Part shown: piece by piece, positions 43,753 through 55,500 of the stretch
How positions within the stretch are numbered: position 1 is the first letter of the stretch
How the letters are laid out: the number at the start of each line of letters is the position of its first letter
Assembly (NCBI RefSeq): GCF_014642835.1
Contig: NZ_BMJA01000005.1
Coordinates: 186,001-250,000 of the forward strand
DNA from: Dyella nitratireducens
GTDB taxonomy: Bacteria; Pseudomonadota; Gammaproteobacteria; Xanthomonadales; Rhodanobacteraceae
Length of the DNA: 64,000 nt
Direction of reading: 5' to 3'
Position numbers and translations under genes: made by a program
The notes under the pieces: generated by a model
What the model was told of the DNA's origin: nothing
Databases searched by the model: none
What the model saw: the letters and a program-made list of their open reading frames with translations, nothing else

Positions 43753-43967
43753 ACCGCATCCCTACCGCACATACCTATTGATTCAAGAGGCAATGACGCT
43801 AGTCCATTAGCGAATGGCAAAGGCGTGTTATGCGCTCCCCCTTTGGGCATGCTCACGCACCCCTTACTTGTCGTCAATGAGCAAGATTTTGCAGTAAGAA
43901 ATTTTGGAATGGCTGTAATACGGCTGTAAAACCGCTGCCATAGCCATTAAGAATGCAATTGCAAAAG

Positions 43968-44861
43968 TCAGCTAAACGAAAGGTTCATTGCGGGAGAAAC
44001 CGGTAGTAGCCAATGGTCGGCGAGCAAGAAAGCGAACAACGCCATTAGGTAAATCACCGAATACTTGAACACCCGCATGGCAAAGAACTCATCCGGCGGG
44101 TTCATCAGGCGGATTGCGTAATAGAGGAAGCCTGCGCCTAGCACCGCCGCGCCGCCTAAGTAGATCAGGCCGCTATGCCCGGTCACGGAGGGCAGCACGC
44201 TCACCAGCACCAGCAGAATGGTGTAAAGCAGAATCTGCCAGCGGGTGTAGCCCACGCCGTGGGTGACCGGAAGCATGGGGATTTGCGCGCGGGCGTAGTC
44301 GTCGCGGCGGAAGATCGCCAACGCCCAGAAGTGCGGCGGAGTCCAGACGAAGATGATCAGGCACAACTGCAAGGGGAAGGGATGCAGTGCGCCGGTGACG
44401 GCGGTCCATCCCAGCACGGGTGGGATCGCGCCGGCCAGACCGCCAATGACGATGTTTTGCGGAGTGGCACGCTTGAGGTATGCCGTATATACCAGCGCGT
44501 AACCGATCAGGCCGGCGAAAGTGAGCCACGCGGTCAGCACGTTCACTAACGACGCAAGTATCACCATCGAAATAATGCCCAGCACTGCTGCAAACACCAG
44601 CACCTGTCGTGCGTTGAGTTTGCCGGTGGCGAGCGGACGGCGTGCAGTGCGCGCCATCAGCTTGTCGATGCGCTCATCGATCAGATGATTGAACGCAGCA
44701 GCGGAACCCGAGGCCAGCCAGATACCGAGCGTGCCGAACACCAGCGCGCGCCATGGCGGAATGCCGGGCACGGCGAGGAACATGCCGATGACTGCGCAGA
44801 ACACCAGCAGCGCCACAACGCGCGGCTTGGTGAGCTGCAGATATTCACGCACCAGCATCAT
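43968..44861 (-). CDS. ctaB: heme o synthase (protoheme IX farnesyltransferase)
   Basis: Adds a farnesyl group to heme b to make heme o, the first step to heme a for the oxidase. The 297 aa protein has the UbiA-type aspartate motif as [20 protein letters not shown], a second conserved loop ([20 protein letters not shown]) and eight to nine transmembrane helices. It overlaps ctaA by four bases at its start, so the pair is translationally coupled. Last gene of the oxidase cluster. Confidence 0.95.
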   Translation of the reverse strand: MMLVREYLQLTKPRVVALLVFCAVIGMFLAVPGIPPWRALVFGTLGIWLASGSAAAFNHLIDERIDKLMARTARRPLATGKLNARQVLVFAAVLGIISMVILASLVNVLTAWLTFAGLIGYALVYTAYLKRATPQNIVIGGLAGAIPPVLGWTAVTGALHPFPLQLCLIIFVWTPPHFWALAIFRRDDYARAQIPMLPVTHGVGYTRWQILLYTILLVLVSVLPSVTGHSGLIYLGGAAVLGAGFLYYAIRLMNPPDEFFAMRVFKYSVIYLMALFAFLLADHWLLPVSPAMNLSFS

Positions 44862-46009
44862 GCAAGCGGCTCCACATCATTCGCATGCCAGGATTGAAGG
44901 CGTGCGTAATTTGCCAGCAGCGTGAACAGCAACAAGGCAGCGCCACCGTTGTGCAGGGTCGCGACCGGCAGCGGCAGACCGAAATGCACGTTGCTGATGC
45001 CGAGCAATACCTGCACGACCAGTACTACCGCTACCGCGATACCGCCGAAACGAAACTCGCTGAGCAGCAGGCGATACGCAAGCCACAGCAGATAGCAGAA
45101 CACCACCAGCGCACCGATGCGATGCGTAATCTGGATCGCGCTGCGCGCTGCCATGTCCAGCACGCCGCCTTCATAGTTCACGCCGATCTCGCGCGACAGC
45201 ACGAAGCCTTGATGGAAATCGGTAGGCGGCGCCCATTGCCCCAGGCACGTGGGGAAATCGGTACCGCAAGCGAGCGCCGCATAGTTGGCCGACGTCCAGC
45301 CGCCCAGCGCGATCTGGCACGCCAGCAGCACAATACCGAACACCACCGCTCTGCGCAGTACTGCATAGCGATTATCCGATGACCCCATGCCATTGCTGCG
45401 CAAGGCGACATATGCCAGCAGGCCGAACGTGGTCATGCCGCCAAGCAGATGTCCCATCACTACGATCGGCTTGAGCAATAACGTCACCGTCCACATGCCG
45501 AGCATGGCCTGGAAGATGATCACGGCCAACGCGAGCACGCACATCTTGAGCGCTCCATGTTCGCGCAGCCAGAACGCGCCAGTCGTGGGCAAAAGTATCG
45601 CCAGCAACGCCAGGCCCGACGACCAGTTGCGTTCGCCATGCAGATAGAGCCCGACGCCGACCGCCGCAAACAGCGCACTTACAACAATCGCCAACATGAC
45701 GATGCGCTCGCGTCGCGCCGCCAGCAACGCGAGCGCCACGACCAATACGCCCAACGTACCGGCCAGCATACGATGCACCTGTTCGCGCCAGGCTTTATCC
45801 GCCTCGTAGGGCCGATCAGGGAACGCTGCATCGGCCTGCGCCACCGCTTGCGCATGGTGCGGCCAAGTCGCCTTGCCGTAACACGTCGGCCAGTCGGGGC
45901 AGGAAAGCCCGGCATTGGACAGCCGCACGAATGCCCCGAACATCACCAGGCCGAATGCGAACACCGCGGCCAGCACAGCCAGATAGGGAATGATCTTTCG
46001 GGTGCGCAT
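44858..46009 (-). CDS. ctaA: heme A synthase (COX15/CtaA)
   Basis: Oxidises heme o to heme a. The 383 aa protein starts [20 protein letters not shown], contains the conserved [12 protein letters not shown] cysteine loop after the first helix and eight hydrophobic segments with paired histidines for heme. The open frame upstream of 46009 overlaps the preceding gene and is not used. It shares one base with that gene's stop and overlaps ctaB. Confidence 0.94.
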   Translation of the reverse strand: MRTRKIIPYLAVLAAVFAFGLVMFGAFVRLSNAGLSCPDWPTCYGKATWPHHAQAVAQADAAFPDRPYEADKAWREQVHRMLAGTLGVLVVALALLAARRERIVMLAIVVSALFAAVGVGLYLHGERNWSSGLALLAILLPTTGAFWLREHGALKMCVLALAVIIFQAMLGMWTVTLLLKPIVVMGHLLGGMTTFGLLAYVALRSNGMGSSDNRYAVLRRAVVFGIVLLACQIALGGWTSANYAALACGTDFPTCLGQWAPPTDFHQGFVLSREIGVNYEGGVLDMAARSAIQITHRIGALVVFCYLLWLAYRLLLSEFRFGGIAVAVVLVVQVLLGISNVHFGLPLPVATLHNGGAALLLFTLLANYARLQSWHANDVEPLA

Positions 46010-46578
46010 CAATGAATCACCTTCTGCAGATCCTTGCGCAGGCCGCTTGGATCGAAACCAACAGGATACCGTGCCAGGGCGGTGCCGTCGGATTCCACCA
46101 GCAGGGCGCTTACGCTGTCCGGGGTGGTCGGGCGATACGCGGCAAGGCGACCATCCGGGTCCGAACCGATCGCCCAGTAGTTTTCCATGCCGTTGGTGGC
46201 CGCGTTGGCAGGCAGCTGGCCGATATACAAAAGGCGCAGGCGGGACATGTTGTTGTTGAGCGTGATGCGTGCGGCGGCCATCTTGGTGAGCGCGTCGATG
46301 CATTGCGTGGTGCAATTCGGGCCGGCCAGCGCGATCAGCGTCATGCGCGGCGAGGTATCACGCCAGGGCCACGCCTTTCCGTCGGCCAGACGCACTTGCA
46401 CCTGTTCTTGCGCGAAGTTGCGCTGGGGGACGATAGGTTCGCCATAACCTTTGCCGTTCGGCTGCCAGCCACTGAGATTGAGTAGCGCAGCAGCGATGAC
46501 TGGTATAGCGAATATCAGGATCACCAGCAGGAATTTGAGGCGGCCCGTGCGTTGATTTGAGGTAGTCGGGGTAATCAT
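46009..46578 (-). CDS. thioredoxin-like membrane protein of the oxidase cluster
   Basis: A 189 aa protein with one N-terminal transmembrane helix (LKFLLVILIFAIPVIAAALL) and a periplasmic domain with a pair of cysteines in GPNCTTQCIDALTKM, spaced CxxxC as in SCO-type copper chaperones. No conserved distal His was identified. It lies between SURF1 and ctaA, where cytochrome oxidase assembly factors occur. It may serve copper or thiol handling for the oxidase; exact function is uncertain. It shares one base with the ctaA start. Confidence 0.7.
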   Translation of the reverse strand: MITPTTSNQRTGRLKFLLVILIFAIPVIAAALLNLSGWQPNGKGYGEPIVPQRNFAQEQVQVRLADGKAWPWRDTSPRMTLIALAGPNCTTQCIDALTKMAAARITLNNNMSRLRLLYIGQLPANAATNGMENYWAIGSDPDGRLAAYRPTTPDSVSALLVESDGTALARYPVGFDPSGLRKDLQKVIH

Positions 46579-46586
46579 GTAAAGCC

Positions 46587-47426
46587 TTATTTTTCCTTGC
46601 CGTCATTCCCACGAAAGCGAGAATCCATGGGCTTTGGCGCAGAAGGCGAAGATGGATTGACCGGCATTCGCCGTTGTAAAGCGCCTCCGCTTTCGCGGGA
46701 ATGACGGCCATGAGGATTACGGCGTTTGCGGTGCAGTACGATAAAAATAATCACTGCCGCGATGGCAAACGTGAACCACTGAAACGCATACGCACGATGC
46801 CGCGCTGGCGGCATGGAAGAGAGATCAAGCGTATGCACGCGAACAAAGATCGCCGACGGATCAGCATCCAGTACCAGTACGCGCGGATACAGCGTGACAT
46901 GCAAGTCGGCCGCCACCTGATCCAAATCCATATACACCGACGTCTTTGGCCACTGCGTTTGCCGCGTGAGCGCATTCCCGCCCAATTCCAACCCCGCACC
47001 TGGTGGCGGCTGGTAGATACCTTGCAGGCTTTGCGCATCGGTAGGTAGCGCAGGCAATTGGGGCGCTTTGTCCGTGCCGTTACCCGGCAAAAAGCCCAGA
47101 TCCACCAGCAGCCATTTGCTTTGCCCGTCAGGCTGAAATGGCGCGTACACCTCTACACCACCCATGCTGTCGTGCTTGGGGTTGTCCAGCAGATATAGGC
47201 GATCAACACGATAACACCCTTGCACGCGTACACGCGGATACGCATCCATGGGGGGCTGATCGGCCACTTTATCGAACGCCTGCGCCGGCGCGCCGGCCGC
47301 CGCGGCATACCGTCGCAGAAGCTCATCCTTGTACTGCGCGCGATGCAACTGCCACACGCCCAGACGCACGAAAACAAGCACTCCGACCAGGGTCAGCAAC
47401 ACCGACCACCACGCCGGACGACGCAT
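46587..47426 (-). CDS. SURF1 family oxidase biogenesis protein with repeat-derived tail
   Basis: SURF1 helps insert heme a into subunit I. The 279 aa protein has two transmembrane helices (WWSVLLTLVGVLVFVRLGVW and FTFAIAAVIIFIVLHRKRR) around a periplasmic domain with YPRVRVQGCY and NGTDKAPQLPALPTD. The ATG at 47426 is used; a GTG three codons earlier is possible. The last approximately 45 residues (from RHSRESGG to DSRFRGNDGKEK) come from an intergenic palindrome read in frame, so the natural C-terminus probably lay soon after the second helix. Confidence 0.88.
   Translation of the reverse strand: MRRPAWWSVLLTLVGVLVFVRLGVWQLHRAQYKDELLRRYAAAAGAPAQAFDKVADQPPMDAYPRVRVQGCYRVDRLYLLDNPKHDSMGGVEVYAPFQPDGQSKWLLVDLGFLPGNGTDKAPQLPALPTDAQSLQGIYQPPPGAGLELGGNALTRQTQWPKTSVYMDLDQVAADLHVTLYPRVLVLDADPSAIFVRVHTLDLSSMPPARHRAYAFQWFTFAIAAVIIFIVLHRKRRNPHGRHSRESGGALQRRMPVNPSSPSAPKPMDSRFRGNDGKEK
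46601..46707. repeat. CGTCATTCCC-type palindromic repeat overlapping the SURF1 3' end
   Basis: Inverted arms CGTCATTCCCACGAAAGCG and CGCTTTCGCGGGAATGACG flank about 70 bases. Repeats of this type (read as HSRESGNP and DSRFRGNDG in proteins) are widely dispersed in Xanthomonadales and other Proteobacteria. A related element lies at 6648-6710. Confidence 0.85.
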
Positions 47427-47494
47427 CACGCTCACGCGGCAACTCCGTGATGCATGGCTATACTGGTGATGTCGGGCGTGCCTGGGATTCTCAC

Positions 47495-47710
47495 GTGGAA
47501 ACCATCTACAAAGTAGCGCTGGTGATCATGTTCCTGGTGGTGATCTTCAACCTTGGCCAGGCCCTGTATTTCATGATGACCGAAAAGGACGAAAGCAAAC
47601 GCACCGTGTGGGCACTGACCCGCCGCATCAGCTTTTCACTGCTACTGATTGCGATGGTGATCGTCGGCATCCGGATGGGCTGGATCCACCCGCACGGCGT
47701 GGGCCAGTAA
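47495..47710 (+). CDS. DUF2909 twin transmembrane protein
   Basis: A 71-codon gene from a GTG at 47495 with GGGA upstream. The product has two hydrophobic segments (VALVIMFLVVIFNLGQALYF and RISFSLLLIAMVIVGIRMGW) joined by a short charged loop (MTEKDESKRTVWALTRR). DUF2909 genes are regular companions of SURF1 and cytochrome oxidase genes. It is the only gene of the cluster on the plus strand and is divergent from SURF1. Its role is unknown. Confidence 0.8.
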   Translation: METIYKVALVIMFLVVIFNLGQALYFMMTEKDESKRTVWALTRRISFSLLLIAMVIVGIRMGWIHPHGVGQ

Positions 47711-47757
47711 TTGTAGCGGGCTGCTTTGTCAGGCAGCGTGGCTGCGACCTTTAGCGC

Positions 47758-47823
47758 GCAGGCTGGGATGACAATCCCGGCATCGTGATGCCACCAGAAA
47801 GCTGGGATTTCATCCCAGCCTAC
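47758..47823. repeat. GTAG-type REP pair variant, CTGGGATGAAATCCCAG
   Basis: Arms GCAGGCTGGGATGACAATCCC and GCTGGGATTTCATCCCAGCCTAC form two hairpins in inverted order, ending CTAC. The stem sequence differs from the other copies but the GTAG/CTAC ends and layout agree. It lies between convergent DUF2909 and ctaE. Confidence 0.7.
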
Positions 47824-47859
47824 GTAAGACAAAACAATCTACTCCACATGAGCGACGCC

Positions 47860-48747
47860 TCAGAGGATGTAGACGAACATGAAGAGCCCCAGCCATACCA
47901 CATCCACAAAGTGCCAATACCAGGCCACGGCCTCGAAGCCGAAGTGGTGCTCTTTGCTGAAGTGGCCAGCCAGGACGCGTAGCCAGATGATGGCCAGCAT
48001 GATGGTACCCAGCGTCACATGCAGGCCGTGGAAACCCGTGAGCATGAAGAACGTGCAGCCGTACACGCCGGAGCCGAGCGTGAGGTTGAGTTCCTTGTAG
48101 GCCTCCATGTACTCATGCGCCTGGCAGAACAGGAAGCTCGCGCCCAGCAGCACGGTAAAGCCGAGGAAGGCCAGTACCTTGCCGCGATGCCCCGCTTTCA
48201 GCGCATGGTGCGCGATGGTCACGGTGACGCTGGAGCTCAGCAGGATCAGTGTATTGAGCAGCGGCAGGCCCCACGGCGCCACGGTCTGGAAGGCGCCACC
48301 GACATGCGCCGGGCCATTGCCACCGCCCGCACCCCACGATGCCGCGTAGTCGCTCCACAGGTACTGGTGCGTCAGCACGCCATGTCCGTAGCCACCTAGC
48401 CACGGCACCGAGAACATGCGGATGTAGAACAGCGCGCCGAAGAACGCGCCGAAGAACATCACCTCGGAAAAGATGAACCACATCATCCCCATGCGGAATG
48501 AGCGATCCACCTGGGTGTTGTAGCTTCCGGCCATCGACTCGTGAATCACCGAGCGGAACCAACCGAAGAACATGCACAGAATGCCGACGAAGCCGATCAG
48601 CAGCAGCGTCTTGCCGAAGCCTGTTTCGTCCGGATCGGCATTGAGCCAATGCGCCGCACCGAACACGGTGAGGAACATGACCACCGCGGCCACGATCGGC
48701 CACTGGCTCTTGCTCGGTACGTAGTAGATGTCGTGCTGCTGACCCAT
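47860..48747 (-). CDS. ctaE: cytochrome c oxidase subunit III
   Basis: The 295 aa protein has seven transmembrane helices with family motifs (RMGMMWFIFSEVMFFGAFFG, GFHGLHVTLGTIMLAIIWLR, FEAVAWYWHFVDVVWLGLFM). Subunit III stabilises the aa3 oxidase and its proton uptake. It follows the small membrane protein gene after 70 bases. In many Xanthomonadales ctaG sits directly upstream of ctaE; here it does not. Confidence 0.95.
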   Translation of the reverse strand: MGQQHDIYYVPSKSQWPIVAAVVMFLTVFGAAHWLNADPDETGFGKTLLLIGFVGILCMFFGWFRSVIHESMAGSYNTQVDRSFRMGMMWFIFSEVMFFGAFFGALFYIRMFSVPWLGGYGHGVLTHQYLWSDYAASWGAGGGNGPAHVGGAFQTVAPWGLPLLNTLILLSSSVTVTIAHHALKAGHRGKVLAFLGFTVLLGASFLFCQAHEYMEAYKELNLTLGSGVYGCTFFMLTGFHGLHVTLGTIMLAIIWLRVLAGHFSKEHHFGFEAVAWYWHFVDVVWLGLFMFVYIL

Positions 48748-48817
48748 GATCTGTATCCCGTAGACGTTCCTGATGAGCTACGTTCTGGTGACCTACGTTC
48801 TCCCCCGCCGCAGCGGG

Positions 48818-49003
48818 TTACTGCATGAGCGCTTCCTGGATTGCCTGCGCGTGTGCCTGCGGATGATGTTTTAACCAGAGCATCTGCGCGATCGAGACCA
48901 CGAACACGACGAAAGCGACGATGCCGACGACTTTCGCTGTGCGCCGCGCACGACGCAAGCGTCGTTCCTGATCCGATTCCAGCGAGCGATGATCGAGCTT
49001 CAT
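48818..49003 (-). CDS. small single-helix membrane protein of the oxidase cluster
   Basis: A 61 aa protein from the ATG at 49003, five bases after the ctaD stop. It has a basic N-terminal segment (QERRLRRARRTAKVVG), one transmembrane helix (IVAFVVFVVSIAQMLWL) and a polar tail. It may be an accessory subunit or assembly factor of the aa3 oxidase. I do not recognise the family. It occupies the position where ctaG is commonly found. Confidence 0.7.
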   Translation of the reverse strand: MKLDHRSLESDQERRLRRARRTAKVVGIVAFVVFVVSIAQMLWLKHHPQAHAQAIQEALMQ

Positions 49004-49007
49004 CCGA

Positions 49008-50624
<1,617 letters not shown>

Positions 50625-50686
50625 AGCCTTGAACCTCTACCTCAATGAATGCTTCGGTCGTGAACTGCTTTTAAGCAGCCGAGAGA

Positions 50687-51652
50687 TCAACCCTGATTGT
50701 TCTGTTTCGTTGCAACCTGCGCCGTTGCCTGCGCGGGTGCTGCCGCGGTGGATGCCGGTGCAGGCGTAGCCGGCTTCTGCTGATCGGCCAACCACTTGAC
50801 GAAATCTTCCTTCGACACGGCCTTCACCACGATCGGCATGAAGCCATGATCCTGGCCGCACAACTCGGCGCACTGACCGCGATACACGCCAGGCACCTTG
50901 ATATTGGTCCACGTGGCATTCACCACGCCCGGGATCGCATCCATCTTCCAGCCCAGCGCCGGCACGAACCAGGAATGGATCACGTCATCGGCGGTGATCA
51001 CGAAGCGGATCTTGGTATCGACCGGCACCACCAGCGGATGATCGACATCCAGCAGATAAGTATTCTCGTCACCCACCTTCACGGCATACGGATCGAGACC
51101 GGAATCCAGCTGACGGGTGGCGTTGCTGCGATCGTCCAGCTTGGACATGAAACCGACGTGGCTGACCGGCTTGCCGAGGTAATCGACGTAGTCGTAACGC
51201 CACTTCCACTGGTAGCCGGTGACCTTCACCGTCATCTGCGCGCCGGTGGTATCGGAGAACTTGCGCAAGCCATCGGTGGCCAGCCATGCAAGGGAAACGA
51301 GGATGACCACCGGAATGGCGGTCCAGATGATTTCGACGGTGGTGTTGTGCGACCACTTCTCCGGCACCGCGCCGCGCGATTTGCGGAAGCGGAACATGGC
51401 GATGAACATCGCGCCGAACACCAGGATGCCGATCACCACGCACACGCCCAACGCCACGTTGTTGAGCATGTAGGGAACGTCGGAATACGTCGTCACGCCA
51501 GGCGTGAGGTTCAACTGGCCGGGCTGCGGGTTGGCCAGCACGCTGCTGGCGAACAAACTGGAGGCGGCGACGCTCATCGCCCCGATGACATGCCTGAAGT
51601 GCTGCGAACCCCTGAACCGGATGCCGTGCTTTCCGATGCCGCCAACTGTCAT
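50687..51652 (-). CDS. coxB: cytochrome c oxidase subunit II
   Basis: Carries the CuA centre that receives electrons from cytochrome c. The 321 aa precursor has a signal peptide (VIGAMSVAASSLFASSVLA), two transmembrane helices (VALGVCVVIGILVFGAMFIA and WTAIPVVILVSLAWLA), the aromatic WKWRYDY motif and the CuA site CAELCGQDHGFM. There is no heme c domain. The tail is Ala/Pro-rich. The ATG at 51652 is used because the longer frame continues back into the DUF2244 gene. Confidence 0.96.
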   Translation of the reverse strand: MTVGGIGKHGIRFRGSQHFRHVIGAMSVAASSLFASSVLANPQPGQLNLTPGVTTYSDVPYMLNNVALGVCVVIGILVFGAMFIAMFRFRKSRGAVPEKWSHNTTVEIIWTAIPVVILVSLAWLATDGLRKFSDTTGAQMTVKVTGYQWKWRYDYVDYLGKPVSHVGFMSKLDDRSNATRQLDSGLDPYAVKVGDENTYLLDVDHPLVVPVDTKIRFVITADDVIHSWFVPALGWKMDAIPGVVNATWTNIKVPGVYRGQCAELCGQDHGFMPIVVKAVSKEDFVKWLADQQKPATPAPASTAAAPAQATAQVATKQNNQG

Positions 51653-51671
51653 GTTTGCACCTTTGTTGGAC

Positions 51672-52151
51672 CTACCCGCGTTGCGCCTGGAAGTCAGCCA
51701 GCAACGCCCTGAGTTTCCGGAATAACTCGGCGCGTTCCTCATCGGTGAGGAAAACCCCGACCTCCAGCTTGCGTCCGTGCGACGACAACAACAATCGGTA
51801 ACGCCCCTCCCCTGACTCCAGCAGCACACGCACCCAATACGGTTGGAAACGCGTGCAACGGCGACCTGGCAGGGTGTGCACCTCCAGCGACGAATTGTCG
51901 AGGGTGATGCGTTCGCTGCGGTCGCCGGCCCGCCAAGCCACGCTCAAGGCAATGGCTACGGCGGAAGCCTCGATCAGGGCGAATAACGGGGCGAAGACAT
52001 CGCCCTGCCACGCTCCCAGACCTGCCGTTATCAACGCCAGCGCAGCCAACACCAGGATGAGCTGACGCAGGCCGCGCCGGCTGAGTACGCGATTGGGCCG
52101 AAGCCACATCACGCACGGCAGGCCGCCGAGGGCTGGTCGAAGCACGATCAT
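51672..52151 (-). CDS. DUF2244 membrane protein upstream of the oxidase operon
   Basis: A 159 aa protein with two closely spaced helices near the N-terminus (LILVLAALALITAGLGAWQG and FAPLFALIEASAVAIALSVA) and a conserved C-terminal part (LLLSSHGRKLEVGVFLTDEE). DUF2244 proteins are frequent neighbours of cytochrome oxidase genes in Proteobacteria. It precedes coxB by about 20 bases and is probably the first gene of the operon. Its role is unknown. Confidence 0.85.
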   Translation of the reverse strand: MIVLRPALGGLPCVMWLRPNRVLSRRGLRQLILVLAALALITAGLGAWQGDVFAPLFALIEASAVAIALSVAWRAGDRSERITLDNSSLEVHTLPGRRCTRFQPYWVRVLLESGEGRYRLLLSSHGRKLEVGVFLTDEERAELFRKLRALLADFQAQRG

Positions 52152-52505
52152 GGAAGTCCGGCGTGCCTGGAACGTGTTCGATCATAGGCCGCGCAGATGG
52201 CGGTGAGCAAGGACGAGGGCAACATTGAACGCTATGCTGGGCGCGACAATTTGTCTCGTGTGTTTTCACGCATCGCGCCGTGCGCCGCCACGAGCCGGTA
52301 GGTTGGGTTAGCGCAGCGTAACCCAACGATGCCGCCTCGAAATGTTGGGTTACGCTGCGCCAACCCAACCTACGTTCCCGTCCAGCCTGCACGGCCTGCG
52401 CAGCCTCCCCGCTGATTGCTGCAGTGCTCGAATGCACGGCCTTGGCCGCCCCCGTACAATTCGCCATTCCCTGTTTCCCTTCCCCCTCCCACGCGCCACG
52501 CCATC
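52152..52505. other. intergenic region between the divergent oxidase operon and putA
   Basis: No gene is seen in these 354 bases. The segment holds one GTAG palindrome (52298-52373) and must contain the divergent promoters for DUF2244-coxB and putA. I could not pick convincing -35/-10 pairs. Confidence 0.5.
52298..52373. repeat. GTAG-headed REP pair, type GGGTTAGCGCAGCGTAACCC
   Basis: Same element as at 23928-24003, with one mismatch between its two arms. Confidence 0.9.
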
Positions 52506-55500
52506 GTGACCCAACCCATTCTTACCCCCGAATTGCCGACCAGCGTCGAGCCGGCCCGCGCGCGCATCACCGCCGCCTGGCTGCGCGACGAAACGGAAGC
52601 CGTCAACGACTTGCTCGCCCAGGCCACCTTGCCGCCGGTCGAGCGCGAAAAAGTGATCGACCTTGCTGCCGACCTGGTCACCCGCGTGCGCGCCCGCGCC
52701 AAGGACCAGAGCGCGGTGGAATCCTTCATGCGCCAGTACGATCTTTCCAGCGAGGAAGGCGTGCTGCTGATGTGCGTGGCCGAGGCCTTGCTGCGCATCC
52801 CCGACAAAGCCACGGCGGACAAACTGATCCGCGACAAGCTGGGCGATGCGAACTGGAAGAAACACTTGGGGCAGAGCGAGTCGCTGTTCGTCAACGCCTC
52901 CACCTGGGGCTTGATGCTCACCGGCAAGCTGGTGAACCTGGCCGAGGAAACCCGGCAGGATTTCACCAGCGCGCTGCGCCGCCTGGTCGGCCGTGCAGGC
53001 GAACCTGCCATCCGCCTCGCTGTGCGCCAGGCCATGCGCATCATGGGCCATCAGTTCGTGATGGGTCGCACCATCGATGAAGCGCTGGACCGCTGCAGCA
53101 AGGGCGAATACGCCGCTTACCGCTACTCCTACGACATGCTGGGCGAATCCGCGCTCACCGCGGAAACCGCCGAGCGCTACCAGCAGGATTACCGCAACGC
53201 CATCGCGCGCATCGGTGCACGCGGTCCGTTCGCCAATCACACGGATGCGCCGTCGATTTCGGTGAAGCTGTCCGCGCTGCATCCGCGCTACGAAGTGGCC
53301 AATCGCGAGCGTGCGCGCCGCGATCTCACGGCCAAGCTGCTGGAACTGTCGCAGCTGGCGATGAAGCAAGGCATTGCGCTGTCGGTCGATGCGGAAGAAG
53401 CCGATCGTCTTGAGCTCTCGCTGGACATCATTGGCGATGTGTTTGCGCATCCATCCCTGCAGGGCTGGAATGGTCTGGGCATCGTGGTGCAGGCGTACTC
53501 CAAGCGCACGCCGTTCGTGATCGACTGGTTGATCGAAACCGCGCGCGCCAGCGGCCGCCGCTGGTACGTGCGCCTGGTGAAAGGCGCGTATTGGGATGCG
53601 GAAATCAAGCGCGCGCAGGAGCTGGGCCTGTCCGGCTATCCGCTGTACACGCGCAAGCCCAATACCGACGTGTCGTACCTCGCCTGCGCGCACAAACTGT
53701 TCGATGCCGGCATCGAGCTGATCTATCCGCAGTTTGCCACGCACAATGCGCACTCGATTGCCGCCGTGCATCACATCTCGCGCGGACGTCCGTTCGAATT
53801 CCAGCGCTTGCATGGCATGGGCACGGATCTGTATGCCGAGGTGATCGGCAAGCAGAACCTCAACGTGCCTTGCCGCGTATATGCGCCGGTGGGCACCCAC
53901 GAAGATCTGCTGCCGTACCTGGTGCGCCGCCTGCTGGAAAACGGTGCTAACACCAGTTTCGTGAATCGCGTGGTGGATGAAACGCTGCCGGTGCGCGATC
54001 TCGTGGCTGATCCGTGCGAGACCGTGCGCCGCTTCGCTTCCATTCCGCATCCGCGCATTCCTGTGCCGGTCAATTTATTCGGTGACAGTTCTGCGCCTGC
54101 GCAGAACTCAAATTTTGTATCCAGGAAAAACTCCATGGGCGTCAACTTCTCCAATGACAACGAACTGAAGGCCCTCGCCGAGGCGGTCAACGCGAAGTCC
54201 GCGACATGGGCGGCCGGCCCGCTGGTAGCCGGCGCGGAGAGCAAAGGCCCCACCGTGCAGGTGACCAATCCTGCCGATCGCCGCCAAGCCGTAGGCAGCT
54301 ACGTAAGCGCCGATGCCGCGCTGGTCGACAAGGCGCTGGCCAATGCCGTTGCCGCGCAGCCGGGCTGGGATCGCCTGCCTGCTGCCAGCCGCGCCGCAAT
54401 CTTGGAACATGCTGCGGACCAGCTTGAAGCGCGCCGCGGTGAATTCATCGCGTTGTGCGTGCGTGAAGCCGGCAAGAGCCTGCCCGATTCGATCGCCGAG
54501 ATCCGCGAGGCTGCAGACTTCCTGCGCTATTACGCTGCAATGGCGCGCCGCTTGTTTGGCCATCCGGAGCAATTGCCCGGCCCGACCGGCGAGAGCAACC
54601 AGTTGTTCCTCAATGGACGCGGCGTGTTCGTGTGCATCAGCCCATGGAACTTCCCGTTGGCGATCTTCCTCGGCCAGGTATCCGCCGCGCTGGCCGCCGG
54701 CAACAGCGTGATCGCCAAGCCCGCGGAGCAAACCACACTGATTGGCTACGTCGCGGTGAAGCTACTGCACGAAGCCGGTGTGCCTGCTGATGTGCTGCAA
54801 TACCTGCCGGGCGACGGCGCCGTCGTGGGTGCTGCGTTGACGAAAGATCCGCGCGTGGCCGGCGTCGCCTTCACCGGTTCCACCGAAACCGCGTGGGCCA
54901 TCAACCGCGCACTCGCCGCACGCAACGCGCAGATTGCCGCGCTGATTGCCGAAACCGGCGGCCAGAACGCGATGATCGCCGATTCCTCCGCACTGCCCGA
55001 GCAGATCGTGAAGGATGTCATCGCCTCCGCCTTCCAATCCGCCGGCCAACGCTGCTCCGCCGCGCGCGTGCTGTTCGTGCAGGAAGACATCGCCGACAAG
55101 GTGATCGGCATGCTCGGTGGTGCGATGGCCGAACTGAAGGTAGGCGATCCAGGCCAGCTGTCCACCGACGTGGGTCCGGTGATCGACGACGATGCGCTGA
55201 AAATTCTCGTCGACCACGCCGCGCGCATGGACAAGGAAGCAAAGAAGATCGCCGAGGCCACGCTCGATCCGGCCAGCACTGCCAACGGCACGTTCTTCGC
55301 GCCGCGTGCTTATGAGATTCCATCGCTCGATGTACTCACGCGCGAAATCTTCGGTCCCGTGCTGCACGTGATCCGCTGGAAGGGTAGCGAACTGCCGCAG
55401 GTCGTCGACCAGATCAACCGCACCGGCTACGGCCTCACCCTCGGCGTGCATAGCCGCATCGACGACACGGTGGAATACATCCGTAGTCACGCACGCGTCG

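Noticed and set aside
43753-43967. Possible bacteriocin precursor with a double-Gly leader next to the ABC exporter
   Set aside because: No small ORF with a GG leader is visible in this gap, and the exporter lacks the C39 catalytic Cys.
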